Source of the DNA: Enterococcus mundtii | GTDB lineage: Bacteria; Bacillota; Bacilli; Lactobacillales; Enterococcaceae | Reading direction: 5' to 3' | Length of the DNA: 64,000 nt | Assembly: GCF_003957375.1 (NCBI RefSeq) | Contig: NZ_CP025473.1 | Span: 470,001 to 534,000 of the forward strand | In this document: positions 10,336 to 19,450 of the stretch, piece after piece | Numbering within the stretch: position 1 is the stretch's first letter | Layout: the number at the start of each line of letters is the position of its first letter | Notes under the pieces: model-generated | Told to the model about the DNA's origin: nothing | The model's input: only the letters and a program-made list of their open reading frames with translations | The model's database searches: none | Program-made: the position numbers and the translations under genes

Positions 10336-12200
10336 AGAATAGAAAAAATTTCAAAAAAGTATTACTATGTCTTATTTCATCACTACTTACATTGGTGGCA
10401 TTACTTCCTAATCCACAAGTGTTTGCTGAAGGAACGGATGCACAATTGGTGATTCACAAAAAGAAAATGTTAGATTTCCCACAACAAGAGATCCAAAATA
10501 CAGGGAAAGAAATGACTGAATTCAACAACTATCAAGGGTTGGCAGATGTGACATTCCATGTGTATGATGTCACCGAATCCTTTGCTGAAGAAAGAAAAAA
10601 TGGCGCGACGATTGAAGAAGCAAAAGCGATCGTCCAATCACAGACTTCTGGCACAGCTCTTCTTTCTGGTACAACAGACGCTCAGGGGGATCTTTCTTTA
10701 GCGTTGCCAAAAAAACAAGCTGGAAAAGATGCAGTCTATGTGATTGAAGAAGAAACAAAATCAGGAGTAACAGCTGCTGCAAATATGGTTGTGGCATTTC
10801 CAGTATATGAACTGATCAAACAATCCGACGGTTCATATCAATATGGGACAGAAGAACTAGACGTAGTTCATTTATATCCTAAAAATGTCGTGGAAAATGA
10901 AGGAACGCTGAAGGTCAAAAAAGTAGGTTCAGCAGAAGGTGAAGCACTAAACGGTGCGGAATTTGTCATTGTGAAAGAAGATGCAGGTGTTGCCAAATAT
11001 TTGCATGGTGTAGCACAAGGAATGTATACATGGACAACTGATAAATCTAAAGCAAAACACTTTGGGACTGGCAAAAGCTATGAAATCGGTGAAGAGGACG
11101 TTGCTGAAAAAGAAGCAGAGAAAGGCCACATGCTTATTACTGGGTTAGAAGTTGGCGAATATGTGTTAGAAGAAGTAAAAGCACCTGAAAATGTAGCGAT
11201 GATCACTGAGCAAACGAAGACCCCATTCACAATTGTTGCTGGTAGTCAAACGCCAGTTGAACTTACGGTGAAAAATGATACGACGAAAGTAGAAAAAGAA
11301 ACTCCGCAATTAGATGGGCAAGACGTAGCAATCGGGGAACCAGTCAATTATGAGATCAGCGTCAATATTCCTCTTGGTATTGCGGATAAAGAAGGATCCA
11401 ATAATAAATATACCACCTTCAAATTGATTGATACACATGATCCAGCTTTAACGTTCATGAACCAATCAACGGGAGAAACAGGATATGCACTTTACGATGG
11501 TGAAACGATCATTGATTCAACGAATTACCACGTAACTGAACAAACAAACGGCTTCACAGTAACGATTGAACCAACTTATATTCCTTCATTGACTCCAGGT
11601 GGTACGTTGCGTTTTGTTTATTATATGCATTTGAATCAGTTAGCAGAGCCAACCCAAGGTTATAACAACGAAGCAAATGTTGATACTGGACATACGACCG
11701 ATCAAACACCACCAACTGTGGAGGTACTGACAGGTGGGAAACGTTTCATTAAAGTAGATGGAGCAGTAGCTGATATCAAACCATTAGCAGACGCTTCGTT
11801 TGTGGTACGTGATCAAGATGAAGCAACAGCGAAATATTTGATCATTGATCCAGTAACAAAAGCAGTGACGTGGACTACATCACAGGAAGAAGCAACGATT
11901 TTCACGACAACAAGTGATGGATTAGTGGATATCACAGGCTTGTCTTATGGAACGTATTATTTAGAAGAAACAAAAGCACCAAACAATTATGTGAAACTAA
12001 CTGAACGAATGGCGTTCAAGGTCGATCAACAATCTTATGCTGTTGTAGGTGAATTGGTTGCACCAGAGAAAGTACCAAACAAACACAAAGGGACATTACC
12101 AGCAACTGGTGGCAAAGGCATTTCATTGTACATTTTCTTAGGTGTGGTTTTACTGACAATCGTGGGTGCGTACTGGCTAAAACGACCAGAAGTTAAATAG
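10332..12200 (+). CDS. ebpC: Major pilus shaft pilin, EbpC-like
   Basis: A 622-residue backbone pilin. It has a signal peptide ending near VFAEG, and an N-terminal pilin motif VVHLYPKN whose Lys is the expected isopeptide donor for polymerisation. Two Cna-B-like regions carry E-boxes YVLEEVKAPEN and YYLEETKAPNN. The sorting signal LPATG is at residues 589-593, then a hydrophobic span and KRPEVK tail. The stop of ebpB overlaps its start. The sortase gene follows 40 nt downstream. Matches the enterococcal EbpC/EmpC/PilB major subunit. Confidence 0.93.
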   Translation: MKNRKNFKKVLLCLISSLLTLVALLPNPQVFAEGTDAQLVIHKKKMLDFPQQEIQNTGKEMTEFNNYQGLADVTFHVYDVTESFAEERKNGATIEEAKAIVQSQTSGTALLSGTTDAQGDLSLALPKKQAGKDAVYVIEEETKSGVTAAANMVVAFPVYELIKQSDGSYQYGTEELDVVHLYPKNVVENEGTLKVKKVGSAEGEALNGAEFVIVKEDAGVAKYLHGVAQGMYTWTTDKSKAKHFGTGKSYEIGEEDVAEKEAEKGHMLITGLEVGEYVLEEVKAPENVAMITEQTKTPFTIVAGSQTPVELTVKNDTTKVEKETPQLDGQDVAIGEPVNYEISVNIPLGIADKEGSNNKYTTFKLIDTHDPALTFMNQSTGETGYALYDGETIIDSTNYHVTEQTNGFTVTIEPTYIPSLTPGGTLRFVYYMHLNQLAEPTQGYNNEANVDTGHTTDQTPPTVEVLTGGKRFIKVDGAVADIKPLADASFVVRDQDEATAKYLIIDPVTKAVTWTTSQEEATIFTTTSDGLVDITGLSYGTYYLEETKAPNNYVKLTERMAFKVDQQSYAVVGELVAPEKVPNKHKGTLPATGGKGISLYIFLGVVLLTIVGAYWLKRPEVK

Positions 12201-12240
12201 TCTCAAAATGAAGAACGAGTGACTCGCTGAGGAGAATAAA

Positions 12241-13086
12241 ATGAAACAAAAAAAATGGCGTCTGTTAGATCTAATCATGTTCTCGGTATTTTTTATCGGT
12301 GTCCTCAGCTTGGCGTATCCTTTTGTCAGTGATACGTTGAATGATTATCTCGACCAGCAGATCATCAAAAATTATCAAAAAAAGGCAAAGTCTGAACATG
12401 CGACAGAACTTGCTGAATTACAAAAGCAGATGATCAAAAAAAATGAACAACTGGCATCAAACGTAGCGATGCCAGAAGCAGACCCATTTTCCAAGAAAAA
12501 AAAGAATGATCAAAAATCTCAGAAATCGTATATCGAATCACATACCGTTGGTGTTTTGACGATCCCCAAAATCAATGTCAGTTTACCGATTTTTGATCAA
12601 ACAACGACGAAACTATTGGAAAAAGGCGCTTGTCTGCTCGAGGGCACCTCATACCCGATCGGAGGCAAATCGACACATGCGGTACTTTCCAGTCACCGAG
12701 GCTTGCCGCAAGCAAAATTGTTTACAGATTTACCTCAATTAAAAATAGAAGATCACTTTTATATTGAAATCAATGGACAGTATCTTGCGTATCAAGTCGA
12801 TCAGATCAAAACCGTAGCACCGACAGAAACAGAAGCGCTGCAAATTCAAGAAAATCAAGATTTAGTCACACTGGTTACCTGTACTCCGTATATGGTTAAT
12901 AGTCACCGTTTATTAGTACGCGGACACAGGGTCGCTGTTGAACCAGAAGAAATAAAAGAATCGTTAGAAAAAGTGAAACAGGCGAAGCGTGCTGCATTTT
13001 TACTCGTAAATGGCTTGATCAGTGTGTTTTTGTTGCTATTTCTTATCATGATGATAAAATATTTTACAAAAGTTATTAAAAAATAA
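12241..13086 (+). CDS. srtC: Class C sortase (pilin polymerase)
   Basis: A membrane transpeptidase of 281 residues that joins pilin subunits. Features in order: N-terminal membrane span (about 12-32), lid motif DPF at residues 81-83 (the Asp-Pro-aromatic lid typical of class C sortases), catalytic His152 in SSHRG, Cys214 in VTCTPY, and Arg in NSHRLLVRG. A C-terminal membrane span near 250-275 is also typical of class C. It is the last gene of the pilus operon. Equivalent to E. faecalis Bps/SrtC. Confidence 0.94.
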   Translation: MKQKKWRLLDLIMFSVFFIGVLSLAYPFVSDTLNDYLDQQIIKNYQKKAKSEHATELAELQKQMIKKNEQLASNVAMPEADPFSKKKKNDQKSQKSYIESHTVGVLTIPKINVSLPIFDQTTTKLLEKGACLLEGTSYPIGGKSTHAVLSSHRGLPQAKLFTDLPQLKIEDHFYIEINGQYLAYQVDQIKTVAPTETEALQIQENQDLVTLVTCTPYMVNSHRLLVRGHRVAVEPEEIKESLEKVKQAKRAAFLLVNGLISVFLLLFLIMMIKYFTKVIKK

Positions 13087-13177
13087 TATAGTTTTGGAAA
13101 CTAGATGATAAAGTTTTTGTAAACAGAACATCCTTCATGTATAATGAAATTGAACAAACGAAATGGAGTGGATCAAG

Positions 13178-13819
13178 ATGGAGATAGAATTTAGCCGAAA
13201 GTACCAAATCGTCAATGAAGTATTAAATGCGGTGACCCATGGGATTGCAGCTTTATTAAGTCTGCTTTGCTTCAATTTGCTGATGGATCGCGCCCATACG
13301 ACCTTAGATTATGTCGCTTTTGCGATTTATGGCTGTTCTCTTTTTCTGCTTTTCTTTTCTTCCACGTTATTTCACAGTTTGATTTTTACGAAAGCAAAAA
13401 AAGTATTCCAGGTATTTGATCATTGTTCGATTTACCTTTTGATTGCTGGAACTTACACGCCATTTTGTCTGTTAGTCGTACAAGGAACGACAGGACTAGT
13501 ATTGCTAAGTGTCATTTGGGCCACAGCAGTGATTGGCATTATCTATAAATGTTTGACTTTAACAAAGACAAACAAGGTATCAAAAGTTTCAACGATCATT
13601 TACAATGTGATGGGGTGGGCAATCATCGTTGTGCTACCTAAGCTCTATCAGAATATCGATTTGACTGGCTTACTATTACTAGTGGGCGGAGGAATCGCTT
13701 ATTCTGTGGGATCACTATTTTATAGCATGAAAAGCAGACGATTCACCCATGTGATCTGGCATCTATTTGTCATGTTAGGTGCAGCGTTGATGTTTTTAGC
13801 AATCTATGTAAGTAATTGA
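13178..13819 (+). CDS. Hemolysin III / TrhA family (PAQR-type) membrane protein
   Basis: A 213-residue, seven-span membrane protein of the hemolysin III family. It has the N-terminal NEVLNAVTHGIAALLS motif, STLFHSL near 66, FDHCSIYLLIAGTYTPF, and a late HVIWHLFVMLGA. These conserved His, Asp and Ser residues resemble the metal site of PAQR receptors. In B. subtilis and E. coli such proteins are implicated in membrane lipid homeostasis; haemolytic activity is doubtful. I chose ATG 13178 (GGAG 9 nt upstream) over ATG 13163. It is followed by a strong terminator. Confidence 0.85.
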   Translation: MEIEFSRKYQIVNEVLNAVTHGIAALLSLLCFNLLMDRAHTTLDYVAFAIYGCSLFLLFFSSTLFHSLIFTKAKKVFQVFDHCSIYLLIAGTYTPFCLLVVQGTTGLVLLSVIWATAVIGIIYKCLTLTKTNKVSKVSTIIYNVMGWAIIVVLPKLYQNIDLTGLLLLVGGGIAYSVGSLFYSMKSRRFTHVIWHLFVMLGAALMFLAIYVSN

Positions 13820-13838
13820 TTTAAGAAAAATACGATTC

Positions 13839-13872
13839 AAAAAACTGACCAATTTATTGGTCAGTTTTTTTT
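13839..13872 (+). terminator. Intrinsic terminator after the hemolysin III gene
   Basis: The stem AAAACTGACCAAT/ATTGGTCAGTTTT (13841-13853 with 13856-13868) is a perfect 13-bp hairpin with a 2-nt loop as drawn, followed by T8. Confidence 0.9.
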
Positions 13873-14093
13873 GTCTGTTTCTAAGAGGATTATGTGAAAA
13901 TAAATAGTGGTTTTTTATTTTTTATTTTATGTATGCAATAAAATTGAAAAATTAAACATTTTTGCTGAAAATAACGATTTAAACTAGACAATTCAAACAA
14001 TTTTGTTTAATATTATTCAAATAAAATTCAAATTATAATCTAAGGATATTTCAATTTGATGAGAAAACAATTTTTGAAAAGAGGGAAAAGAGA
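13873..14093 (+). promoter_or_regulatory. Promoter region of the lysine operon
   Basis: About 220 nt of AT-rich DNA. A clear -10 TATAAT is at 14034-14039, but only a weak -35 lies at the right distance. I see none of the conserved blocks of a lysine (L-box) riboswitch and no terminator hairpin, so regulation is probably not by the L-box. GAGGG before the lysA ATG is the ribosome site. Confidence 0.45.
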
Positions 14094-15350
14094 ATGACAG
14101 AATTAATGATCGGCGAAATTCCAGTGAGTCAATTAGCAAAAGAATTTCAAACACCCCTATATGTGTATGATGAAAAAAAGATGGAAGAAACGATAAAGTC
14201 GTTTAAGCTGAACTTTGATTCTGATTCTTTTCAAACAAAGATCTTGTATGCGTCTAAAGCCTTTCAAACGGTAGAATTACTCCAGCTAATTGCTGAACAA
14301 GGGTTAGGTCTAGATGTCGTAAGTGGTGGGGAGATTTATACCGCGTTACAAGCTGGATTTCCTTTAGAAGATGTTTATTTCCATGGCAACAACAAAACGA
14401 TTGATGAATTAAGATATGCCATTGAAAATGATATACGCCATTTTGTTGCAGATAATGGGATGGAAGTCGAAGTCTTGGAAGAGTTAAGCCGAGAATATCA
14501 GAAAAAGCTACAGATCATGTTGCGATTGAACGTAGGGATCGAAGCACATACCCATGAATACATCGTCACCGCACATATCGATTCAAAATTCGGCATGCTT
14601 TACGATAGCGATGTTTGCCAACAAGCGATTGCACGTATCCAACAAAGTGAATTTCTTAGATTGGAAGGCTTTCATGCCCACATCGGCTCACAAATCTTTG
14701 ATATGACTGCTTGGCTGGCTGAGATCGACCAGCTGGTTACCTACCTTGAAGATTTTCAACAACCGCTTTCTTTAAATCTGGGAGGGGGCTTTGGTATCCG
14801 TTATACCGAAGCGGACACACCTTTACCAATTGCAGAATCAGTCAAACATCTGGTTACACACACAGAGCAGACGCTAGCTGACAGAAACTTAACGATCGAT
14901 CGCTTATTGATTGAACCTGGGAGAAGTATCGTTGGTGAAGCCGGAACAACACTTTATACAGTCGGCTATATCAAAGAAACACCTCACAAGAAATATTATT
15001 TTGTGGATGGTGGGATGACAGATAATATTCGACCGGCACTTTATCAAGCAGAATATACCTGTGATTTGGCAAATAAACTAGACATTGAAAAAACAGAAAA
15101 AGTGACGGTTGCCGGAAAAATGTGTGAATCAGGAGACGTGGTGATCCAAGAAACACAGTTGCCTCCTGCAGAGCCAGGTGATCTTCTGGCAGTGTATGCC
15201 ACAGGAGCCTACGGATATTCGATGAGTAGCAATTACAATCGTGCACTTCGACCAGCAGTTGTTTTTGTCAAAGATGGCGTGTCGAGAGAAGTCGTGCGTC
15301 GGCAAACTTATGCGGATCTATTGAGAGGAGAAGTCTATGCAGATTTATAA
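14094..15350 (+). CDS. lysA: Diaminopimelate decarboxylase
   Basis: Converts meso-diaminopimelate to L-lysine, the last step of the pathway. The 418-residue, alanine-racemase-fold PLP enzyme has PLP Lys55 in YASKAF, HIGSQ near 200, a glycine-rich phosphate loop GGGFG, and CESGD that contributes the active-site Cys from the partner subunit. It is first in a nine-gene operon and overlaps dapF by 14 nt. Putting the last enzyme first is common in Lactobacillales lysine operons. Confidence 0.96.
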   Translation: MTELMIGEIPVSQLAKEFQTPLYVYDEKKMEETIKSFKLNFDSDSFQTKILYASKAFQTVELLQLIAEQGLGLDVVSGGEIYTALQAGFPLEDVYFHGNNKTIDELRYAIENDIRHFVADNGMEVEVLEELSREYQKKLQIMLRLNVGIEAHTHEYIVTAHIDSKFGMLYDSDVCQQAIARIQQSEFLRLEGFHAHIGSQIFDMTAWLAEIDQLVTYLEDFQQPLSLNLGGGFGIRYTEADTPLPIAESVKHLVTHTEQTLADRNLTIDRLLIEPGRSIVGEAGTTLYTVGYIKETPHKKYYFVDGGMTDNIRPALYQAEYTCDLANKLDIEKTEKVTVAGKMCESGDVVIQETQLPPAEPGDLLAVYATGAYGYSMSSNYNRALRPAVVFVKDGVSREVVRRQTYADLLRGEVYADL

Positions 15351-16143
15351 ATATAATGGTTGTGGCAATGACTTTATTTTCTTAGATTACGATGAAACGA
15401 TCGACTATAGTCATTTGGCTCAAAGCTTGTGTGCATCCACGGCTTACGATACGGATGGATTGATTGCTGTTAAAACCGAACCTTTAGAAATGATCTACTA
15501 CAATAAAGACGGTAGCCGTGCGCCGATGTGTGGCAACGGTATCCGTTGTTTTGCCAATTATGTCAGCGATCAACAATTACTTAAAGCGCCACAATTTGCG
15601 GTCAAAACGCTTGCTGGGATGATCCATGTGACAATCCATTCACGAGAGCCTTTTTATTGCACAGTTGACATGGGAGCGCCGGACTACCAACCAGAGAAAG
15701 TAGGCGTAGCACAATCAACACCTATCATCAAACAAGCACTGATGATTGATGAGCGAAAGGTAGAGCTGACTAGTTTATTCATGGGGACGATCCATACAGT
15801 TGTTTTTGTTGAAGATGCGTTGGCTGAATTAACCAAAGAGACGGGAGAAAAACTCTGCCATCATCCCTTATTCAAAGAGAAAACAAACGTCAATTTTGTC
15901 CAATCTGTCAATGAAGAAGAATTGATCGTCCGCACGTATGAACGTGGGGTCGGTTGGACACTAGCTTGTGGTACAGGTTGTTGTGCAGCGTATGTCGTCG
16001 CAAGAGATCAAGGATACCTTTCCGGCTTACAAGCGACGATCCATTTAGAGCAAGGCGATTTACTGATTTCTGGCGATAAAACGATCACGATGGCGGGACC
16101 AGCCACATATGAATGGCATAAAAATTTGGAGGTAGAGGCATGA
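15337..16143 (+). CDS. dapF: Diaminopimelate epimerase
   Basis: Interconverts LL- and meso-DAP, supplying both lysine and peptidoglycan. The 268-residue protein carries the two catalytic cysteines: Cys65 in MCGNGIRCF and a second in ACGTGCCA. The N-terminus YNGCGNDFIFLD is also typical. It overlaps lysA by 14 nt and dapA by 4 nt, so translation is probably coupled. Confidence 0.96.
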   Translation: MQIYKYNGCGNDFIFLDYDETIDYSHLAQSLCASTAYDTDGLIAVKTEPLEMIYYNKDGSRAPMCGNGIRCFANYVSDQQLLKAPQFAVKTLAGMIHVTIHSREPFYCTVDMGAPDYQPEKVGVAQSTPIIKQALMIDERKVELTSLFMGTIHTVVFVEDALAELTKETGEKLCHHPLFKEKTNVNFVQSVNEEELIVRTYERGVGWTLACGTGCCAAYVVARDQGYLSGLQATIHLEQGDLLISGDKTITMAGPATYEWHKNLEVEA

Positions 16144-17021
16144 TCAAAGGTTCGATTGTCGCGTTAGTGACACCAATGACGGAAACAGGTGCAGTGGATT
16201 ATCTAGGCTTGGAGCAGCTGATTGCGTTTCATCTGAAAGAACAAACAGACGGCTTACTGGTCCTTGGAACAACTGGGGAATCACCCACACTATCTGAGGA
16301 GGAAGAGGAAGAGATCGTACGATTCACCGTTGAAAAAGTCAATGGACGTATCCCAGTGATTGCTGGTGCAGGATCAAATGCAACGGCGAAAACGGTCAAG
16401 AAAGTCCAACGCTTTGCTGAACTTGGGGCAGACCAATTATTAGTGATCACCCCTTACTATAATAAAACGAGTGATGTAGGGTTACTGGCTCATTTTAAAG
16501 CGATCGCAGACGCTTCCTCGCTACCAATCATCTTATATAACGTACCGTCACGAACAGGGATGACGATTTCGTTACCTGTATTAACGGAACTAGCGAAGCA
16601 TCCACGAATCATCGGCATCAAGGAAGCCTCTGGTGATATGTCCTATACAATGGAAGTGGCGCAACTGATTGATGAATCATTTGCACTATACAGTGGCAAT
16701 GATGATTTGATTTTACCTATTCTAAGTATTGGTGGTATCGGTGTGATCAGTGTTTGGGCAAATATCCAGCCAAAAGTAGTCCATGAATTAGTTCATGATT
16801 ACTTAAACAGAAACAGTCCTTCAGCAAAAGAAAAACAATTGACTCATTTAGCGTTGATCAATGCCTTATTCAGTGAAACCAATCCAATTCCAGTGAAAGC
16901 AGCAATGAATCATTTAGGCTTACCTGCTGGACCATTAAGACTACCACTGATTGAATTAGGCGAGGAGAAAAAGCAACAACTTATCGCACTGTTAACAGAA
17001 AACGGAGGGGCAAGCACATGA
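16140..17021 (+). CDS. dapA: 4-hydroxy-tetrahydrodipicolinate synthase
   Basis: Condenses pyruvate with aspartate semialdehyde. The 293-residue TIM barrel has Schiff-base Lys161 in GIKEASGD, Tyr133 in YNVPSRTG, and the GTTGESPTL loop that holds pyruvate. ATG 16140 overlaps the dapF stop by 4 nt, and its own stop overlaps dapB. Confidence 0.96.
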   Translation: MIKGSIVALVTPMTETGAVDYLGLEQLIAFHLKEQTDGLLVLGTTGESPTLSEEEEEEIVRFTVEKVNGRIPVIAGAGSNATAKTVKKVQRFAELGADQLLVITPYYNKTSDVGLLAHFKAIADASSLPIILYNVPSRTGMTISLPVLTELAKHPRIIGIKEASGDMSYTMEVAQLIDESFALYSGNDDLILPILSIGGIGVISVWANIQPKVVHELVHDYLNRNSPSAKEKQLTHLALINALFSETNPIPVKAAMNHLGLPAGPLRLPLIELGEEKKQQLIALLTENGGAST

Positions 17022-17737
17022 ATATAGGGATCATCGGAAGTGGAAAAATGGGTAAGCGAATTGCAGAAGTTACCGAAGAATATCAACATCAGCCATTGAG
17101 TTCGACCGAATCCTTACAAGCAACGGAGGAATTATCGTTTGCTCAGACACCAGCAGTCATGATCGATTTTTCTCATCCAGCTGGTTTGGATAAAATCTTG
17201 CGATACAGCAAAGCTCACCAAGTCCCACTGGTGATTGGCACAACAGGCTATACCGAAGAGCAATTTGCTGAAATCGCCCAAGCAGCTCAAACGATCCCTG
17301 TACTCTACAGTGCTAATTTTTCATTAGGGATCATGGTGATGAATCGCTTGATCAAACAAGCAGCTAAAGACTTAGCCAGCTGGCAGATCGAATTAATCGA
17401 AAAACACCACAGCCAAAAAAAAGACGCACCTTCTGGCACAGCCAAGCGCTTAGTAGAAACACTACAATCCGTTCGAGAGCTGACACCTGTCTATCAATGG
17501 ACAGACGAACCTCGAAAAGACCAACAAATCGGTGTTCATAGCCTACGTGCAGGCTCTTTTCCTGGAGAACATGAGGTCCTTTTTGCGACCAAAGATGAAG
17601 TCCTTTCAGTGAAACACGAAGCCTTTTCAAATCGAATTTTTGCAGAAGGGGCAGTTCAAGCAAGTATCTGGTTGGCCGAGCAGTCAGCCGGTTCATATCA
17701 ATTAGAAGATTTATTTGAACCTAGAGGAGGAGCCTAA
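17018..17737 (+). CDS. dapB: 4-hydroxy-tetrahydrodipicolinate reductase
   Basis: NAD(P)H-dependent reductase making tetrahydrodipicolinate. The 239-residue protein has the Rossmann motif [11 protein letters not shown] at the N-terminus, the GTTGYTEEQ loop, and the substrate motif [15 protein letters not shown]. Four-nt overlap with dapA; the next gene begins just after its stop. Confidence 0.95.
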   Translation: MNIGIIGSGKMGKRIAEVTEEYQHQPLSSTESLQATEELSFAQTPAVMIDFSHPAGLDKILRYSKAHQVPLVIGTTGYTEEQFAEIAQAAQTIPVLYSANFSLGIMVMNRLIKQAAKDLASWQIELIEKHHSQKKDAPSGTAKRLVETLQSVRELTPVYQWTDEPRKDQQIGVHSLRAGSFPGEHEVLFATKDEVLSVKHEAFSNRIFAEGAVQASIWLAEQSAGSYQLEDLFEPRGGA

Positions 17738-17738
17738 G

Positions 17739-18434
17739 TTGAACGCACAAGAAATCATTCGTTTTATTCAAATAGCAGAAAAAAAGACCCCAGTCAAAGT
17801 TTATTTAAATGTATCAGAACCTGTCGAGTTTCCGAATGCGAAAGTATTTGGTGAAGTGCATAGTCCAATCGTTTTTGGAGATTACAAAGACATCGCGCCG
17901 GTACTAGAAAAAGAAGCGGAAAAAATCTTAGCGATCGAACTAGAACAAACTGCTAGAAACAGTGCAGTTCCTTTACTGGATGTCAAAGACATCAACGCTC
18001 GCATCGAACCAGGCGCTGTCATTCGTGATCAAGTGACCATCGGCGATCAAGCAGTGATCATGATGGGCGCTGTGATCAATATCGGTGCTGAGATCGGGGA
18101 TCATAGCATGATCGATATGGGAGCAATACTAGGCGGACGTGCGACTGTCGGCAAGAATTGTCATATCGGTGCCGGCGCTGTGCTAGCAGGGGTCATTGAA
18201 CCAGCTTCCGCCCAACCAGTAGTGATCGAAGACGGTGTATTAGTTGGTGCGAATGCAGTGATTGTCGAAGGTGTTCGTGTTGGAAAGAATGCAGTCATCG
18301 CAGCAGGAGCAGTCGTTTTAGAAGACGTTGCACCTGAGACGGTCGTTGGTGGTACACCGGCACGTGTATTAAAAATAAAAGATGATCAAACCAAAGAAAA
18401 TACCGCATTGATTGCAGCACTAAGAGAATTGTAG
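17739..18434 (+). CDS. dapH: Tetrahydrodipicolinate N-acetyltransferase
   Basis: Commits the pathway to the acetylase branch. The 231-residue protein has an N-terminal DapH domain ([21 protein letters not shown]) and a left-handed beta-helix of hexapeptide repeats (residues about 90-205) ending in the usual VVGGTPARV cap. The start is TTG 17739, with GAGGAGG 9-15 nt upstream; an in-frame TTG at 17715 would lie before that ribosome site. The gene is also named dapD in some annotations, but the sequence is the acetyl, not succinyl, type. Confidence 0.93.
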   Translation: MNAQEIIRFIQIAEKKTPVKVYLNVSEPVEFPNAKVFGEVHSPIVFGDYKDIAPVLEKEAEKILAIELEQTARNSAVPLLDVKDINARIEPGAVIRDQVTIGDQAVIMMGAVINIGAEIGDHSMIDMGAILGGRATVGKNCHIGAGAVLAGVIEPASAQPVVIEDGVLVGANAVIVEGVRVGKNAVIAAGAVVLEDVAPETVVGGTPARVLKIKDDQTKENTALIAALREL

Positions 18435-18454
18435 ACAAAGAAAGGATGAAAAAT

Positions 18455-19450
18455 ATGCGCGAAATAGATACCTGTATTGTCGGAGCGACGGGATTAGTCG
18501 GTCAAACTATGTTAAGAGTCTTAGAGGAGTACGATTTTCCAGTAGGAAAACTCAAGCTTTTAGCATCCAAACGCTCTGCGGGGAGTCTGTCTGTGTTTAA
18601 GGGAAAAGAGTACGTCATCGAAGAACTGACTGAGACTTCTTTTTCTGGGTATGATTTAGCGCTTTTTTCAGCTGGAGCATCCGTGTCTCAAACATTTGGC
18701 CCAATTGCACGTCAAGCTGGCTTAGTGGTCATCGACAATTCTTCAGCGTGGCGAGAAGATCCGATGATCCCGTTGATCGTCCCTGAAGTAAATCTAGAAG
18801 ATCATACGTTAGATCCATTGATTGCCAATCCAAATTGTTCGACGATCCAGTCCGTCTTACCACTGAAAGCACTACAGAACACCTTTGGCTTGGTTCGGGT
18901 CAATTACACGACCTATCAAGCTGTTTCGGGTTCAGGGCAACAAGGGATCGCTGATCTACAGGCGACTAAAAATGGCGCACCAGCAACTTTTTATCTGCAT
19001 GATATCAGTCAAACGGTCATTCCAGAAATCGATCGCCCGATGGAAAATGGGTATACCAAAGAAGAACAAAAAATGATCAATGAAACGAAAAAAATCTTGC
19101 ATCAACCAGATTTGCCTGTTTCTGCGACTTGTGTACGTGTACCGATTGAAAATGGTCATGGTGTCTCGATTGCTGTCGAGTTAGAAAAGCAATTTTCCCT
19201 AGAACAAGTCCGTGCTTGCTTCAGTCAGTTTCCAGGGATTTTGGTCGTCGATCACTTAGCAGAACACCAATATCCCACAAGTACATTAGCAAGAGGCACA
19301 GACCAAGTATACGTAGGACGTATTCGTCGCGACCTCTCTGTTGAAAATGGTTTGCTCTTTTATACCGTAGCTGACAATATCCGCAAAGGCGCTGCAGCTA
19401 ACGCTGTTCAAATTGCTTTGTCACTTCTTCAAGAGGAGGTCCTTTCATGA
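18455..19450 (+). CDS. asd: Aspartate-semialdehyde dehydrogenase
   Basis: Reduces aspartyl phosphate to aspartate semialdehyde. The 331-residue enzyme has the NADP motif GATGLVGQT, catalytic Cys128 in NPNCSTIQ, and a GHGVSIAVE region with the active-site His. Start chosen at ATG 18455 because AAAGGA ends about 9 nt upstream; an in-frame ATG at 18446 abuts that ribosome site. Its stop overlaps lysC by 4 nt. Confidence 0.95.
   Translation: MREIDTCIVGATGLVGQTMLRVLEEYDFPVGKLKLLASKRSAGSLSVFKGKEYVIEELTETSFSGYDLALFSAGASVSQTFGPIARQAGLVVIDNSSAWREDPMIPLIVPEVNLEDHTLDPLIANPNCSTIQSVLPLKALQNTFGLVRVNYTTYQAVSGSGQQGIADLQATKNGAPATFYLHDISQTVIPEIDRPMENGYTKEEQKMINETKKILHQPDLPVSATCVRVPIENGHGVSIAVELEKQFSLEQVRACFSQFPGILVVDHLAEHQYPTSTLARGTDQVYVGRIRRDLSVENGLLFYTVADNIRKGAAANAVQIALSLLQEEVLS

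Noticed and set aside
13929-13955. An 8-residue frame MYAIKLKN with two lysines upstream of lysA, a possible lysine leader peptide
   Set aside because: No ribosome site, only two Lys codons, and no terminator hairpin before lysA.
13873-14093. Lysine (L-box) riboswitch before the lysine operon
   Set aside because: The conserved L-box blocks and a terminator are not visible; the region is AT-rich with no clear fold.
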